Source of the DNA: Candidatus Goldiibacteriota bacterium
GTDB lineage: Bacteria; Oederibacteriota; PGYV01; DSYL01
NCBI GenBank assembly: GCA_026418955.1
Contig: JAOAAI010000094.1
Coordinates: 1-7,501 of the forward strand
DNA: 7,501 bases
Direction of reading: 5' to 3'
The notes under the pieces were generated by a model. That model was not told the origin of the DNA, searched no databases, and worked only from the letters and a program-made list of their open reading frames with translations. Positions 7,364 through 7,501 of this stretch are shown one piece after another. Numbering within the stretch: position 1 is the first letter of the stretch; each line of letters opens with the position of its first letter. The translations under genes were made by a program, and so were the position numbers.

Positions 7364-7372
7364 ATTATATCA
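7364..7372 (-). promoter_or_regulatory. extended -10 promoter for the operon, possibly giving a leaderless mRNA
   Basis: On the minus strand the bases read TGATATAAT, a perfect extended -10 (TGn plus TATAAT). Six bases separate TATAAT from the GTG start, so the usual start point, about seven bases downstream, falls on the G of the GTG codon at 7357. No good -35 hexamer exists 15-19 bases upstream, which is tolerated by extended -10 promoters. The same TGA is the in-frame stop that bounds the first gene. The transcription start is inferred, not shown. Confidence 0.6.
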
Positions 7373-7501
7373 AATTTTCTCAATACTTACCGCTATATGT
7401 CTTTCAATAATTTGGAAGCGCTATTTAAAAAAGATAAATTAATTATATGTAATTTTTTAAATTAAAAAATAAAAAATGTTTAAAAAAATATTTAACTAAA
7501 A
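7373..7501. other. gene-free upstream region with a small island of higher GC
   Basis: No frame on either strand is open for a meaningful length. Bases 7381-7425 hold 15 G/C in 45 (about 33%), roughly twice the surroundings, and carry the hexamer CGCTAT twice, at 7391-7396 and 7419-7424, 28 bases apart. The second copy overlaps the palindrome AGCGCT (7417-7422). These lie 19-60 bases upstream of the -10 box and could be a regulator site or the remains of an older gene. From 7426 to 7501 the sequence is plain A/T-rich spacer. Confidence 0.35.

Noticed and set aside
7373..7410. Consensus -35 (TTGAGA or TTGAAA) for the operon promoter
   Set aside because: TTGAGA is only 8 bases from TATAAT and TTGAAA is 32 bases away; neither spacing works with this -10.
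7397..7465. 22-codon plus-strand ORF (MSFNNLEALFKK...) upstream of the operon
   Set aside because: It has sensible-looking codons but no ribosome binding site, no promoter and a very short length. I could not tell it from chance or from a gene remnant, so it is not listed as a gene.
1..7501. tRNA, rRNA, CRISPR array or insertion sequence
   Set aside because: No cloverleaf-like GC-rich segment, no regularly spaced repeats and no transposase motif or terminal inverted repeats were seen on either strand.

Overview
The window is a very AT-rich (hand-sampled lines run about 5-23% G+C, mostly under 20%) bacterial surface-glycan locus. Five genes lie on the minus strand and read from right to left. 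They are packed with gaps of 4, 9 and 42 bases and one 4-base ATGA overlap, so they probably form one operon. The genetic code is the standard bacterial one: TGA serves as a stop twice, and tryptophans at conserved positions are TGG. The composition, compact layout and gene types would suit a streamlined lineage such as a Patescibacteria/CPR genome or another low-GC bacterium, but the window holds no marker gene, so the assignment is weak. The one promoter I can see has an extended -10 of the ordinary sigma-70 kind, which argues against Bacteroidota.

In transcription order the operon is: (1) a TuaH-like GT-B glycosyltransferase starting at GTG (6143-7357); (2) wecB, a non-hydrolysing UDP-HexNAc 2-epimerase (5065-6138); (3) a GT4 glycosyltransferase with an N-terminal coiled coil (3698-5068); (4) a second TuaH-like glycosyltransferase (2516-3688); (5) a large polytopic GT-C-like membrane protein (311-2473). 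A reasonable model is that WecB makes a ManNAc-type nucleotide sugar, the three GT-B enzymes assemble a lipid-linked glycan at the inner face of the membrane, and the GT-C protein adds a sugar from a polyprenyl-phosphate donor on the outer face. No initiating transferase, flippase, ABC exporter, polymerase or sugar dehydrogenase is in the window.

To the right of the operon (7358-7501) is gene-free sequence with an extended -10 box so close to the first codon that the mRNA may start exactly at the GTG, that is, leaderless. To the left (1-310), a plus-strand reading frame that enters from outside the window ends at 211, convergent with the operon; the 99 bases between the two stops hold a weak hairpin.

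The points most worth a second look are the candidate leaderless GTG start together with the lack of any Shine-Dalgarno sequence at all five starts, the unusual N-terminal motif of the epimerase that leaves its substrate open, the poorly characterised GT-C protein, and the higher third-position GC of the central GT4 gene. I see no insertion sequence, tRNA, rRNA or CRISPR array.
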